DNA from: CAZJRB01 sp964547995
Lineage (GTDB): Bacteria > Planctomycetota > Planctomycetia > Pirellulales > Thermoguttaceae
Length of the DNA stretch: 63,780 nt
Reading direction: 5' to 3'
Assembly (NCBI GenBank): GCA_964547995.1
Contig: CAZJRB010000027.1
Span: 1 to 63,780, forward strand
The translations under genes and the position numbers were made by a program. Position 1 is the stretch's first letter. Every line of letters begins with the position of its first letter. Under the pieces are notes generated by a model. It was given only the letters and a program-made list of their open reading frames with translations, searched no databases and was not told where the DNA came from. Shown piece by piece: positions 1 to 9,306 of this stretch.

Positions 1-1010
1 ATCGCGCTGCCGAGGTAGTGGTACGGCCGGTCCGAGCCGACTTTCTTCCACTCCTCGAAGTGGTTCTGCCATCCGTCGATCAGTCGCTCGGCTTCTTTGT
101 CCACCAGCAGGTCCGTGCGGAAAGCCTTGACGTTGCCCTTGAACTCGGGCACGTCGTTCATCGCCATCTGCGCCGTCCGCACCGCCAGTCCGCCCCCTTG
201 GGCCGGCTTCGATCCGTTGGTGCCGATCGCGGCGATCACGAAGGGCAGGTTCGGGGTATTGAGGTCCTTCCGCACGTCCTTGATGAAGTGCTTCATGTTC
301 GACTCGTACTCGCCAGGCGCATCGCCCCACTGGTCGTTGAAGCCCTGGAACCAGACGAACCCGGCAACTTGCAGCTTCTTGCCCTTGAGTTCGGGAAACA
401 GGGTCTCGTAGTTGTCGAACACGTCCTTCACCTCGGCCATCATGTTGCGGTAGGACGAGCCGTACGGCGTTTTGATGTCTTCCATGGTCGGGAGGGGGTC
501 ATTCTTCTTCCTCTTCTCGTTGTTCGCCTTGACTCGCTTCTGCGCCTGCTCCAACTCGGTCTGGAGTCTCTCATCGCTGGGCAGCCCGGCCGACGGCGAG
601 CGGAACAGCTTGAACAGCGAGTGCCCGCCCCACGCGGCCTTGATCAGGATCACCGGCTCATCGAAGTGTTCGCCCATCATGTGCCCGAACTCCAACTCCG
701 AGCCGGTGCAGCCGCGCGAGCCGTAGCCGATCGTCAGAGGGCCCTTGCGGCCCAGGAACTTGATGAACACGTCGTCGCGGACGATCCACTTGCCGTCCTG
801 GCGAAGATGCGAGAATAGCTCTTTCGTCTTCGGGGCCGTGGCTTGGTAATCGAGCAACTCGTTCTTGGCCTTGCCTTCCATATTGGATTGGCCGGCGAGG
901 ATGAAAACTTTCACGGTTCCTTCGTCATCCGCGGCCCGGGCGGCTACGGCGGCCGCCGGCAACGCGGCGAGCGACACGATGAATGCGACGAGCAGGGTTT
1001 GCTTTTTCAT
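1..1010 (-). CDS. Sialate O-acetylesterase / SGNH-type carbohydrate esterase (3' end outside window)
   Basis: The protein starts at ATG 1010 and runs off the left edge, so only the first ~336 residues are visible. Residues 1-27 form a signal peptide (KK, hydrophobic core, AAARAA). The SGNH block I motif GQSNMEG is at residues 40-46, with Ser42 the expected nucleophile; the catalytic Asp/His near the C-terminus are not in the window. Family members (SASA, formerly DUF303) remove acetyl groups from sugars outside the cytoplasm, which fits a periplasmic polysaccharide-degrading role here. The substrate cannot be told from sequence. The nearest gene to the right lies on the other strand, so this is the first gene of a leftward unit. 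Confidence 0.88.
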   Translation of the reverse strand, partial: MKKQTLLVAFIVSLAALPAAAVAARAADDEGTVKVFILAGQSNMEGKAKNELLDYQATAPKTKELFSHLRQDGKWIVRDDVFIKFLGRKGPLTIGYGSRGCTGSELEFGHMMGEHFDEPVILIKAAWGGHSLFKLFRSPSAGLPSDERLQTELEQAQKRVKANNEKRKKNDPLPTMEDIKTPYGSSYRNMMAEVKDVFDNYETLFPELKGKKLQVAGFVWFQGFNDQWGDAPGEYESNMKHFIKDVRKDLNTPNLPFVIAAIGTNGSKPAQGGGLAVRTAQMAMNDVPEFKGNVKAFRTDLLVDKEAERLIDGWQNHFEEWKKVGSDRPYHYLGSA

Positions 1011-1630
1011 GGTCGATGTTCCTATGGGTAGAATTGGGTGGATTCCGCCGCGGGTGGTCGGGCAAACGTTTGGTGAAACAAAATGGTTTGGTGGGTGGAA
1101 GGAGCCCCCGGCGCCGCGACGAGTTCTCGCCGCCGCTGCTCTCAATCGAATTGACCGCCACGATAGCAGCGTGTCGATCCGAATGGTGGCAAAACGTTGG
1201 GTTCCCGGTAGGCTCGGACACCCCTTTCTCTTATTGTATCAGTCATGCCCATGGTGTCAAAATATGTTGGGATTTTGAAGCAGCTTCTGGACCATTTCGC
1301 CTGCACCCCCCCCAACCAGCCTCGATTCTCAGGGAACGTATGATTCCTCGGATTCTCAGGAACTCGGGCAGCCTGACGAGTTCTTGAGACAGGTCGGGCC
1401 GGAGAACAAACAGCGGAGATTGCCCTCCTACGGACGATTTCTTGAAAGCGTTTGTTTCGGCCAGGGAGTAAAGCCGTTTTTGCCCTTGCGTAAATCCTGG
1501 AACGGCCCGGACTCGCGTGCGGACGATCGGCTTGCCGGGTCCATGTAGTACCAACCACGCTAAGGCTCCGCTGCACGCTCGAACCGATTTCGGCCAAATC
1601 AGCAATTCTCCAAGGTGTGAATGTGTATGT
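1011..1630. other. Divergent intergenic region, no gene recognised
   Basis: This ~620-base gap separates two divergent genes. Open frames in it on both strands have no recognisable domain and look like chance. A short imperfect direct repeat containing GATTCTCAGG occurs near 1325 and 1350. The only functional signal I can support is the promoter at its right end (1631-1658). Confidence 0.4.
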
Positions 1631-1658
1631 TTGATCCAGCAGCCAGAGTTGCTACAAT
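1631..1658 (+). promoter_or_regulatory. Sigma-70-like promoter of the propeller-cytochrome gene
   Basis: TTGATC (1631-1636) and TACAAT (1653-1658) are separated by 16 bases. Transcription would begin near 1665. That leaves a ~60-base leader before GTG 1724 and rules out ATG 1664 as the start. Inference from consensus match only. Confidence 0.5.
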
Positions 1659-1723
1659 GAACGTTGTCCCAGGGGACCGGATCGGAGGAAAAGGCAGTTT
1701 TTGTTCTTGCAAGAGGACTTTCG

Positions 1724-4700
1724 GTGAGAAACGAATTGTCCCTTTGGCGGCGTCGCCCATCGGTGTTGGTGGTGCTCGCCATGGCATGCGTTGCCGCCAA
1801 AAGCGTAGTGTTCCCACCGCTCCGGGCCGAGGCCGGATCGTTGGTGATTCCCGCCTGGTCGTTTGCTCGGGGCAACGGCCGGATCTATGCCGATCCGGGC
1901 CGGTATGCTGATGCCGGGCCGGTTGTCGGCAGTGGCGAGAAGCAGCCATGGGGCTGGTCGATCGAATACGATATCGATATACCGGTCGATGGAAAATACT
2001 CACTCCACATTTGTTACTCGGCTGCCGAGGCGCGGCCTGTGGAGGTGTTCCTGGACAACGTGATGCTGAGAAAGACGTGTACCGGTGTGACTTTCTCAAG
2101 GAAGGGAGACAAGCTCACCTGGAACAGCAGCGGTGCCAGGTGGGATACCATCATGTTGCCGAGGGAGGTGGGGGAAATCAAGAAGGGCTTTCATACGGTG
2201 AAGATCACGAGTCGCCGACCGCTGCCGCACCTCGTTGCCCTGCGTCTGGAAACGAACGAGGCATTTCCCGGGAGTTGGGAGCCGCCTCAATTCAAAGTCA
2301 GTAACCTGGAGGGTATCCCCGCCGCGCACCGCAAGGCCTTCAAGCCGGCAGGCGATGTTGACGTCGCGGCCCTGCGGCTGCCGGTCGAGCCCGCACCCAG
2401 GAACCGCTTCAAGGGGTCATTGACGGTTCCGGCCTGCACGTTCGACCGCGGCAACGCCCGGATCTACGCGAGCCCTAATCAATATGCCAACCTGGGACCA
2501 CTAGCGGGCAGCATCATCGAAGGTGAGCAAGCAGAGGGATTTGTTGAATATGACATCGACGTTCCTGTAGCCGGCGAGTATACGTTCCAGGTCCGTTATT
2601 CGGCATACGAAGCCCGTCCGTTGGATGTCTTCCTGGACGGAAAGAAGCTGGGCAAGTGCTGCACGGCCGTCACTTTCGGCTCGGCGCCGTTCTCGCGTCC
2701 GGTCAAGTTCTCAGGTAACAGCAGGGACGCGGTATGGGAAGGGTTGTCCGAGAAGGGAACGCCTGTCAAACTGTCACTCACCGAGGGGAGGCACACGCTC
2801 AAGTTTGCCCGCCGCGGGCCGTTGCCTCACCTGATGACATTGCGGCTTGACACGACGTCGGAGTTTCCAAGGGACTGGAAACAGGCTGCCCGCAAGGTGC
2901 GATATATCGACAGGGTCCCTGCCAGGCAGCGCACCGCGTTTCTGCCTCCTGACGCGGTGAACGTGGCGGCCCTGCGGCTGGCGATCAAGGATATGATCGA
3001 GACTCTCGGCCAGCGGTATCCCGACGGTCAGAAGCACCTGAAAGAATTGTCCGAGTTGGAAGCCCGTCAAAAATCGGCGGAGAGCGGCACGGAGGAGCAG
3101 AAACAACAGGTCGAGCAGTCCCTGGCTGCGCTGCGGCGCCGGGCCATGCTGACCCATCCGGCTCTGAACTTTGACAAGCTCTTGTTCCTCAAACGGAAAG
3201 AATGCGGGTCTCACCACATCTACGGAGACCATGACAGCAAAACGACGGGCGGCAATCTTTGCGTTTTGTCGCCGGTGACGGAGGAGGGCAAGGTCACCAC
3301 GCTCGTGCCGGAACTCGACGACGGCCTGTTCTGGCGGTTCGACCTGTCTTACGACGCAAAGAAAGTGGTTTTTGATTACAAGAAGCCGGACGGGGCTTTC
3401 CGCATCTACGAAATTGATATCGATCCGGAAGCCGGACGTATGGTGCCGGGGAGCCTGCGGCAACTCACCTTCGAGAGCGATCATGAAGCAGAAGCACTCC
3501 AGTGCAATGCGCGAATCGGACGCAAACATGATCGCGGCTTCAACGATATGGCCCCGTGTTACCTGCCCAACGGCAAAATTATGTTCACTTCCACGCGCTC
3601 GATGCGGAACGTCTTCTGTGCAGGCACGACGGTTACGACGCTCTACATCATGGATGCCGACGGCAAGAACATGCGCTGTCTTTCGGCCAGCCCTCTTACC
3701 GAACTCTCACCCAGCATGATGGATGACGGCCGAGTGGTTTATACGCGGTGGGAGTACGTCGATAAGGGGCTGGGGAACGGGCAGAGCGTCTGGTCGGTTC
3801 GCCCGGACGGCAGCGGTGTGGACCATGTCTACAAGAACAACACCGTTTCCCCGGCGGGGATGATCTTTACCCGCAGTATTCCCGGCAGTCAGAAGATCGT
3901 TACGGTCGCGGCGCCGCATTGCGGTCCGTCCGTGGGCCCGGTGGTCCTGGTGGATGCTCGAGAAGGGAAACGACGCACGGAAGCAATGGATTGCATTACG
4001 CCCGCGGTCGGTTACCCCGGCATGTCTCCGGTCCCGGCCGGCTTCGGCTATTTCAAGGATCCGTACCCGTTTTCGGAGAAGTTCTTCCTGGTTTCCCACG
4101 TACCGGGCTATGACCGGCGCCTCCGGCGCGAGGAGATACCAAAGTACGGGATCTACGCGCTGGACGCGTGGGGAAACCGGGCGAAACTATACGGCGACCC
4201 GGAGATTTCCAGTTTCCAGCCGATCCCTCTGCGGTCGCGCCGCAAGCCAATGGAGATTGCCGCGGCCGAAGCCGTCGATACGAAACGGGAAAAAACAGGC
4301 ACGCTGTTTATCCAGAACGTGTACGAGGGCATGACGGGTATCGAGCGCGGCAGGGTAAAGTATCTCCGGGTGATGGGAGTTCTGGAGTGGCCGTGGGGCG
4401 AGAGCGGCATGTACAGGATCGGCCTCAATGTCGATGTCCATCGCAAAAAGGTCTATGGCGTTGTGAAGGTCCACGAAGACGGCTCGGTCTATTTCAAAGC
4501 GCCTGCGAACGAGAACATTCTTTTCCAGGCGCTGGACGAGGATTTCATGGTATTGCAGCACATGGCGACATTCATCAACCTGAATCCCGGCGAACGCCGG
4601 TCTTGCATAGGCTGTCACGAGCATCGACGCAAGGCGCCCGGCATGTCGCGCGGCCGGCCGATCGCCATGGAGCATCCCCCCCAGACGCTTGTGCCGCAGC

Positions 4701-5131
4701 CCGGCGATACAGGACCCCGCACGGTCCACTACGACTCGGACGTACAGGCAGTCCTGGACAAGCGCTGCGTCGGTTGTCACAGCGGAGAGAAGCCCAAGGC
4801 ACATCTCGACCTTGCCGGCGTTCCAACGAAGCAATGGAGCCGCTCCTATGAAAACCTGATCGGCAGGGGATTGATTGATTACCGGGACGGCCGCTACGGC
4901 CGCGCCGGCTTTGAGGCCGTACCGCCACTGACGCACGGTTCTCATCTCAGCAAGCTGACTGCACGGATTCGCAAGGGCCCCTGCAAAGCGGATCTTACCC
5001 GCGAGGAGTTCATCCGGATCGTCACCTGGATCGACGCCAACGCCCCCTTTTACGGCACCTATCGGGGGAAGAGGGACCTCCAATACAAAGACGCACCCGA
5101 CTTCCGGCTCCCGCCGCTGGTTCAGCGATAG
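1724..5131 (+). CDS. Secreted beta-propeller / cytochrome c protein (HzsA-related)
   Basis: GTG 1724 is chosen over the in-frame ATG 1664: AAGAGGA (1711-1717) sits 6 bases upstream, and the protein then opens with a proper signal peptide (residues 1-~37). The 1135-residue product has two tandem copies of a ~175-residue beta-sandwich-like module (about 38-200 and 230-400; both contain RGN-RIYA and YSA-EARP), a charged linker (~430-480), and a TolB/PD40-like propeller (~490-900). It ends with two c-type haem motifs, CIGCH (961-965) and CVGCH (1015-1019). The second is followed by the H-L-D-L pattern of planctomycete cytochrome C domains. Such proteins are annotated as related to the hydrazine synthase alpha subunit, but nothing here implies hydrazine chemistry. 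A periplasmic redox or glycan role is inference. Confidence 0.8.
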   Translation: MRNELSLWRRRPSVLVVLAMACVAAKSVVFPPLRAEAGSLVIPAWSFARGNGRIYADPGRYADAGPVVGSGEKQPWGWSIEYDIDIPVDGKYSLHICYSAAEARPVEVFLDNVMLRKTCTGVTFSRKGDKLTWNSSGARWDTIMLPREVGEIKKGFHTVKITSRRPLPHLVALRLETNEAFPGSWEPPQFKVSNLEGIPAAHRKAFKPAGDVDVAALRLPVEPAPRNRFKGSLTVPACTFDRGNARIYASPNQYANLGPLAGSIIEGEQAEGFVEYDIDVPVAGEYTFQVRYSAYEARPLDVFLDGKKLGKCCTAVTFGSAPFSRPVKFSGNSRDAVWEGLSEKGTPVKLSLTEGRHTLKFARRGPLPHLMTLRLDTTSEFPRDWKQAARKVRYIDRVPARQRTAFLPPDAVNVAALRLAIKDMIETLGQRYPDGQKHLKELSELEARQKSAESGTEEQKQQVEQSLAALRRRAMLTHPALNFDKLLFLKRKECGSHHIYGDHDSKTTGGNLCVLSPVTEEGKVTTLVPELDDGLFWRFDLSYDAKKVVFDYKKPDGAFRIYEIDIDPEAGRMVPGSLRQLTFESDHEAEALQCNARIGRKHDRGFNDMAPCYLPNGKIMFTSTRSMRNVFCAGTTVTTLYIMDADGKNMRCLSASPLTELSPSMMDDGRVVYTRWEYVDKGLGNGQSVWSVRPDGSGVDHVYKNNTVSPAGMIFTRSIPGSQKIVTVAAPHCGPSVGPVVLVDAREGKRRTEAMDCITPAVGYPGMSPVPAGFGYFKDPYPFSEKFFLVSHVPGYDRRLRREEIPKYGIYALDAWGNRAKLYGDPEISSFQPIPLRSRRKPMEIAAAEAVDTKREKTGTLFIQNVYEGMTGIERGRVKYLRVMGVLEWPWGESGMYRIGLNVDVHRKKVYGVVKVHEDGSVYFKAPANENILFQALDEDFMVLQHMATFINLNPGERRSCIGCHEHRRKAPGMSRGRPIAMEHPPQTLVPQPGDTGPRTVHYDSDVQAVLDKRCVGCHSGEKPKAHLDLAGVPTKQWSRSYENLIGRGLIDYRDGRYGRAGFEAVPPLTHGSHLSKLTARIRKGPCKADLTREEFIRIVTWIDANAPFYGTYRGKRDLQYKDAPDFRLPPLVQR

Positions 5132-5189
5132 GATAGCAGCAGGCTCCGTGTGCCGTCCGCGGCGCAACGAATAGATTGACCATCACGCT

Positions 5190-5293
5190 ATAAAGCCGCG
5201 ACCGTTGGTCGCACCCGCCCCACGAGTAACGCTATTTCATCCACCGGTTGCCGTCTGCGACAACGCCGGGAGCAACCGGCGGTCGCGGCTGCA
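5190..5293. repeat. REP-like palindrome pair (family ATAAAGCC-GCGACCG)
   Basis: ATAAAGCCGCGACCGTTGGT and following bases (5190-5216) are mirrored by an imperfect inverted copy at 5268-5293. Each arm also has internal dyad symmetry (GCGACC..GGTCGC). The same sequence family recurs at 41107-41186. Sitting just after one gene and before the next, it could also act as a transcription terminator or mRNA stabiliser. Confidence 0.65.
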
Positions 5294-5343
5294 CGAGGGG
5301 ATGCGGAGATTATTTTCGGACAATTCCCAAGGAGATTCCCAAC

Positions 5344-6750
5344 ATGCGATTTGTTCGTTTCTCGTGGCCGATGACCGTTCTCGTGTCCACCGTGCTTGCG
5401 TCCTTTTGCACTGCCGGTGCCGAAGAAGCCGTGTGGCCTGCCTGGCGGGGACCCCACCGTGACGGCAAGTCGTCCGACACCGGCCTGTTGAAAAGCTGGC
5501 CCAAAAGCGGTCCGAAGAAACTCTGGGAAGTCAAAGGCATCGGCAACGGCTATTCGAGTGTCACGCTTGACGGCGGCCTCGTCTATATCACCGGTCGTAA
5601 ACCCCATGCGGACGAAAAGATCGAATATGAAGAACCTCCGAACCACATCTGGCAGATCAAGGGACAGGGTTTTTACGTCAGCACGATTGACGTCGCTACG
5701 GGCAAAGTGAAGCAATCCAAGGACGTCGCGAACGCGTATTACGAAAAAATTCATCCCGACGGCCGCCACGAAAACCTTTCCTACAAAGGCACGCGCGCCA
5801 GCATCACGATCGAGGAAGACCGCCTCTATGTCGCCACCGGCTTGGGCGAAATCATGTGCCTGAAGAAGGATACCTTCGGGCGCATCTGGACGCGCAAGGT
5901 TGGGGAAGAAGAATTCGATAGCGGCGTTGTCGGCCACGGCTGGGGCTACGCCGAATCGGTCCTGATCTATAAGGACAAAGCCATCTATTGCACCGGCGGC
6001 GAAAAGACGTTTATGGTCGCACTGGACAAGATGACGGGTAAGACGCTGTGGAAATCGCCTCCCAACGGCCAAAGCCAATACGGTTCGACCATCTTCGCCG
6101 ACGTCGATGGCGCGGCGATGCTTGTCAACGGCAGCCGTGTCGGGCTGATGGGCGTTCACGCCGAAACAGGCAAAGAACTCTGGAGATATGAATTCGCCAA
6201 AGGGAGCCTGGCCAACTGCAATACGCCGATCTACTCCAACGGCTTCGTCTTCTGGCCGTGCGGATACGCCAAAGGCGGCATCTGCCTGAAAATGACGGCC
6301 AACGGTCAGAAAGTCACGGCCACGAAAGCGTGGCAAACCAGAGACGCCGACTGTCATCACGGCGGAATGATCTTGCACGAAGGTTATCTCTATGGCAACC
6401 ACCGGCGCGGTTTCGTCTGCATCGATTTCAAGACGGGCGAAACCAGGTGGGACACCAACGACCTGGACAAGGACGCCGAAACGATTCCCAAGGGTTCGGT
6501 CTGCTGGGCCGACGGCATGTTCTACGTCTTTGCCGAAAAAGCCGGCGAAATGTTCCTGTGCAAGTGCAACCCCAAGGGCTTTAAGATCAAAGGCCGTTTC
6601 TTCGCCGAAGGTTTTGCGGATGAATCCGGATGGACTAAAGAGCACGACCGCACCATGGGGCCCAGTTGGGCCCACCCCGTCGTCGCCGGCGGTAAATTGT
6701 TTCTGCGTCACTTCGACAAAGTGTATTGCTATGACGTGAAAGCCAAATAG
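5344..6750 (+). CDS. Outer membrane protein assembly-like PQQ beta-propeller protein
   Basis: ATG 5344 is preceded by AAGGAG (5329-5334), 9 bases away; an in-frame ATG at 5248 lacks this. The 468-residue product has a signal peptide (residues 1-~27, ending TAGAEE) and repeated propeller blades of the PQQ-like type (tryptophan-docking pattern such as VYITGRK, LYVATG, GKTLWK, KELWRYEF). There is no evidence that it binds PQQ: planctomycetes carry many such secreted propellers of unknown substrate next to sulfatases and Gfo/Idh proteins. The W-P-A-W-R-G-P-H start of the mature protein is typical of that group. It probably forms one functional neighbourhood with the genes on each side, though gaps of over 200 bases argue against a single transcript. 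Confidence 0.82.
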   Translation: MRFVRFSWPMTVLVSTVLASFCTAGAEEAVWPAWRGPHRDGKSSDTGLLKSWPKSGPKKLWEVKGIGNGYSSVTLDGGLVYITGRKPHADEKIEYEEPPNHIWQIKGQGFYVSTIDVATGKVKQSKDVANAYYEKIHPDGRHENLSYKGTRASITIEEDRLYVATGLGEIMCLKKDTFGRIWTRKVGEEEFDSGVVGHGWGYAESVLIYKDKAIYCTGGEKTFMVALDKMTGKTLWKSPPNGQSQYGSTIFADVDGAAMLVNGSRVGLMGVHAETGKELWRYEFAKGSLANCNTPIYSNGFVFWPCGYAKGGICLKMTANGQKVTATKAWQTRDADCHHGGMILHEGYLYGNHRRGFVCIDFKTGETRWDTNDLDKDAETIPKGSVCWADGMFYVFAEKAGEMFLCKCNPKGFKIKGRFFAEGFADESGWTKEHDRTMGPSWAHPVVAGGKLFLRHFDKVYCYDVKAK

Positions 6751-7096
6751 TGTAGTGGCCACTACTTGATCTGACAGAAGTTCTCGGTTGCCGCAATACT
6801 CGGTGCCACGATCCGTGAGGATTCACAATAGCAGGATGCCTTTCTCTTCGAAGAAGGGGGGCATCTGGCCGTCCCTTTCGTTCGATTCTCAAATTCCGGG
6901 GCCAAGCCCGCCACCCTCTTTTCGGGGGTGACACGAAAGGGTCGTCTTTCCGCAGGCCCTAAACCCATGAGGCAAGCCAGGCCGGCCGACACGGCAACGA
7001 CCGACCGCGGCCTTGAAAACCGGCGGCTCTTTGAATACGATGAGGGAGCCTCGGTACCAAAGCGGCAAAACAGCGACAATAGAGAGGAGTCCTGCC
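6751..7096. other. Intergenic region, no gene recognised
   Basis: The 346-base spacer contains a perfect 14-base palindrome, GTAGTGGCCACTAC, at 6752-6765, immediately after the stop codon of the propeller gene. A possible ribosome-binding site, GAGAGGAG (7083-7090), lies at the right end for the next gene. No ORF here has codon structure or a domain I recognise. Confidence 0.4.
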
Positions 7097-8536
7097 ATGC
7101 CAATTACACGCAGAGAGTTTGTGAAGCGTTCGTCCGTCGCCGCTGCGGCGATGAGTTTTCCGATGGTTACGGCATCCAGCGTTTTGGGGGCCAACGACGA
7201 AATCCGCGTCGGGGTGATCGGGCTGGGCAACCGCGGCGCCGGGTCCCACGTGCCCGCCTTCGAGGGACAAAAGGGCGTCCGGGTGGTCGCCGTCTGCGAT
7301 CCCGACCGGCAGCGGCTCGACAAGTGTGCCGGCACGATCGAAGGCCGCTACAAGCACAAGGTCGAAAAGTTCATCGACATGCGGAAGCTGATCGGCATGA
7401 AGGACCTCGATGTGGTCACCGTGGCCACGATGCAATACTGGCACGCCCTGCCGGTGCTCTGGGCGTGCGAAGCCGGCAAGCAAATCTACTGCGAGAAGCC
7501 GCTGTCGCACTTCATCTGGGAAGGACGGCAAATGGTCAACGCCGCGCGCAAGCACAACCGGATCGTCCAAACCGGCACCCAGGCACGTTCCAACCGGGCG
7601 GTCCACGAAGCGGTCAAGTTCATCAAGCAAGGCAACGTCGGCAAGATCGAGTACGTTACTTCCTTCGCGAACAAGCCCCGCACGCCGATCGGCAAGCGCG
7701 ACACCCCGCTGCCGATCCCCGATTACGTCGATTACGAACTCTGGTGCGGCCCCGCCCGCAAGGAAGACATCTTCCGCAACCGGCTGCAATACGATTGCAG
7801 CTTCACGTGGAACATGGGCGACGGCGAGTCGTGCAACCAGGGGGTCCATGAAATCGACGTTGCCCGGCTGGCGCTGGGCGAGACCATGCTGCCGCGGCGG
7901 ACGATGAGCATCGGCGGCAGGTTCTGCTTCAACGACGCCGGCGACGTGCCCAACACGCAGATCATCTACTACGACTTCCCGACCGCACCGGTGTTGTACG
8001 AAGTCCACAACATGCGGGCGGCCAAGGGATCGGGCAAGGCACCGACCTTCAAGGGCGTGCGGACCGACACCTGCGTTCACTGCGAGGGCGGCGACGTCTT
8101 TCTGCGGTCCGGTTTCGTGCTCGACAAGCAGGGCAAGAAAATCAAGTCCTTCCCCCGCGGCGGAAACCATTTCGAGAACTTTATCAAAGCCGTACGCTCC
8201 GGCAAACGCGAAGACCTCAACGCCGACATCCTCGAAGGCCACCGCTCGACCGCCATCACACACGCCGGCAACGTCTCCTACCGGCTGGGCAAGAAGGCGA
8301 CCGCTGCCGAAATGCGCGAGCAGGTCAAGGACATTCCCGTCTTCAACGCCATGTACGACCGGTTGCTTGCGCACCTCAAGGCCCACGAGGTAGACGTCAA
8401 CGCCAAGACGGTCACGCTGGGCCCGATGCTCGAGATCGACCGCGAGAACGAGTGTTTCAAGGACAATGACAAAGCAAACGAAATTGTCCACGGCTACTAC
8501 CGCAAGCCGTTCGATATGCCGGAAGTAAAGGTATAG
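7097..8536 (+). CDS. Tat-exported Gfo/Idh/MocA family oxidoreductase
   Basis: ATG 7097 follows GAGAGGAG by 6 bases and gives a 479-residue protein. Residues 3-30 are a twin-arginine signal (TRREFVKRS followed by an Ala-rich stretch). The Rossmann nucleotide-binding motif VGVIGLGNRGAG follows at about 37-48, and CEKPL at about 137 carries the family's catalytic Lys. Family members are NAD(P)-dependent sugar oxidoreductases or glycosidase-like enzymes. In planctomycetes the exported versions are numerous and sit among polysaccharide-utilisation genes, as here. Export with a bound cofactor explains the Tat signal (inference). Substrate unknown. Confidence 0.88.
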   Translation: MPITRREFVKRSSVAAAAMSFPMVTASSVLGANDEIRVGVIGLGNRGAGSHVPAFEGQKGVRVVAVCDPDRQRLDKCAGTIEGRYKHKVEKFIDMRKLIGMKDLDVVTVATMQYWHALPVLWACEAGKQIYCEKPLSHFIWEGRQMVNAARKHNRIVQTGTQARSNRAVHEAVKFIKQGNVGKIEYVTSFANKPRTPIGKRDTPLPIPDYVDYELWCGPARKEDIFRNRLQYDCSFTWNMGDGESCNQGVHEIDVARLALGETMLPRRTMSIGGRFCFNDAGDVPNTQIIYYDFPTAPVLYEVHNMRAAKGSGKAPTFKGVRTDTCVHCEGGDVFLRSGFVLDKQGKKIKSFPRGGNHFENFIKAVRSGKREDLNADILEGHRSTAITHAGNVSYRLGKKATAAEMREQVKDIPVFNAMYDRLLAHLKAHEVDVNAKTVTLGPMLEIDRENECFKDNDKANEIVHGYYRKPFDMPEVKV

Positions 8537-8547
8537 GGGTAGTGAGA

Positions 8548-8652
8548 GAAACGCCCCCGGACTGCGATCCGGGGGGAGAGTACGGGGGAGGAACCTCAAG
8601 AAGTAAACGACATTACAACCACCCCCCCGGGACCGCAGTCCCGGGGCGTTTG
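8548..8652. repeat. REP-like palindrome pair left of the RAYT remnant
   Basis: Unit 1 (8548-8576, forward) reads AACGCCCCCGGACTGCGATC and then a G-run. Unit 2 (8622-8652) is the same family inverted (GGGACCGCAGTCCCGGGGCG). Each unit is itself a GC-rich hairpin with a G/C-rich stem and a T-G-C-G centre. The head-to-head pairing resembles bacterial BIME elements. Confidence 0.8.
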
Positions 8653-8705
8653 GACGAAGCAACTTTTTCAACAAACAACTTTTTCAACGAGCCAAGGACA
8701 ACCCC

Positions 8706-9101
8706 ATGCCGGCCTGGCGCAATTGGTATCACGTCAGTTGCAACACCTACGGCACCTGGCTCCCCGGCGACCCGCGAGGATGGCGAGAGAGAAAGCACAA
8801 GAAACACGTCGACGGCGAACAGGTGCGTCCCAAGGTCGGACGGGCGAAGAAACACGCATACTTCAATCTCCGCGATACCGGATTCCAAGGAACCGTCTGG
8901 GAAGACGGAAGCGACGTGGTCCCCATCTCCGGCCGGCAGCACCAACTCAACGTATTTGCCTACATCCGCCGCCACAGGAACGAGGGTGCGTGGGTGTGGA
9001 CGTTTCGTGAAGGGATCTACTGGCCCAATAGCATAGAACAAGCCCTCCCGCGCGAACGAACGCCCCCGGACTGCGATCCGGGGGGGAGTGGGGGCGTTTG
9101 A
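8706..9101 (+). pseudogene. REP-associated (IS200-like Y1) transposase with internal deletion
   Basis: The 131-codon frame starts with an N-terminus typical of planctomycete IS200/RAYT-like proteins (WYHVSCNTYGTWLPGDPRGW) and ends with their C-terminal block (HQLNVFAYIRRHR..GAWVWTFREG). From memory of the family, full proteins are about 60-70 residues longer. The HUH metal-binding motif should lie between HKKHVDG and VRPKVGRAKKHAY, where this copy joins directly. The last ~13 codons read into the flanking palindrome (9058 onward). An in-frame deletion derivative without catalytic capacity is therefore the best reading. It could also be a small intact family member, which a family alignment would settle. 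Confidence 0.65.
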
Positions 9102-9176
9102 CTCCTGGCCCCCCGGGACCGCAGTCCCGGGGCGTTTGAACCCCTGACCCCTCGGACCGCAGTCCCGGGGTGTTTG
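9058..9176. repeat. Three REP-like palindromes right of the RAYT remnant
   Basis: Units lie at 9058-9087 (forward), 9109-9138 (inverted) and 9149-9176 (inverted, with a C-to-T change in the stem). They belong to the same family as 8548-8652. The forward/inverted order around the transposase remnant is symmetrical on both sides, as expected for elements mobilised by a RAYT enzyme. Confidence 0.8.
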
Positions 9177-9306
9177 ACTCCGCAAGATCCCTTGGTCTTG
9201 AATTTTCCCGCCGGCAACGATACCTTGAAATGGCGGGATCCTCTGTAACATGCGTATAATTCCTATGTGCCTGCACGGAATGGCCTCCTTTCCCACACGG
9301 TGAAAC

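Noticed and set aside
1724..5131. Hydrazine synthase and therefore an anammox bacterium
   Set aside because: Only the general layout and CxxCH motifs are shared. The C-terminal haem motifs follow the planctomycete cytochrome c pattern, and no hzsB/hzsC or hydrazine dehydrogenase genes are near.
6752..6765. Operator-like palindrome GTAGTGGCCACTAC
   Set aside because: Perfect but single, with no promoter nearby and directly after a stop codon; too little to call a regulatory site.
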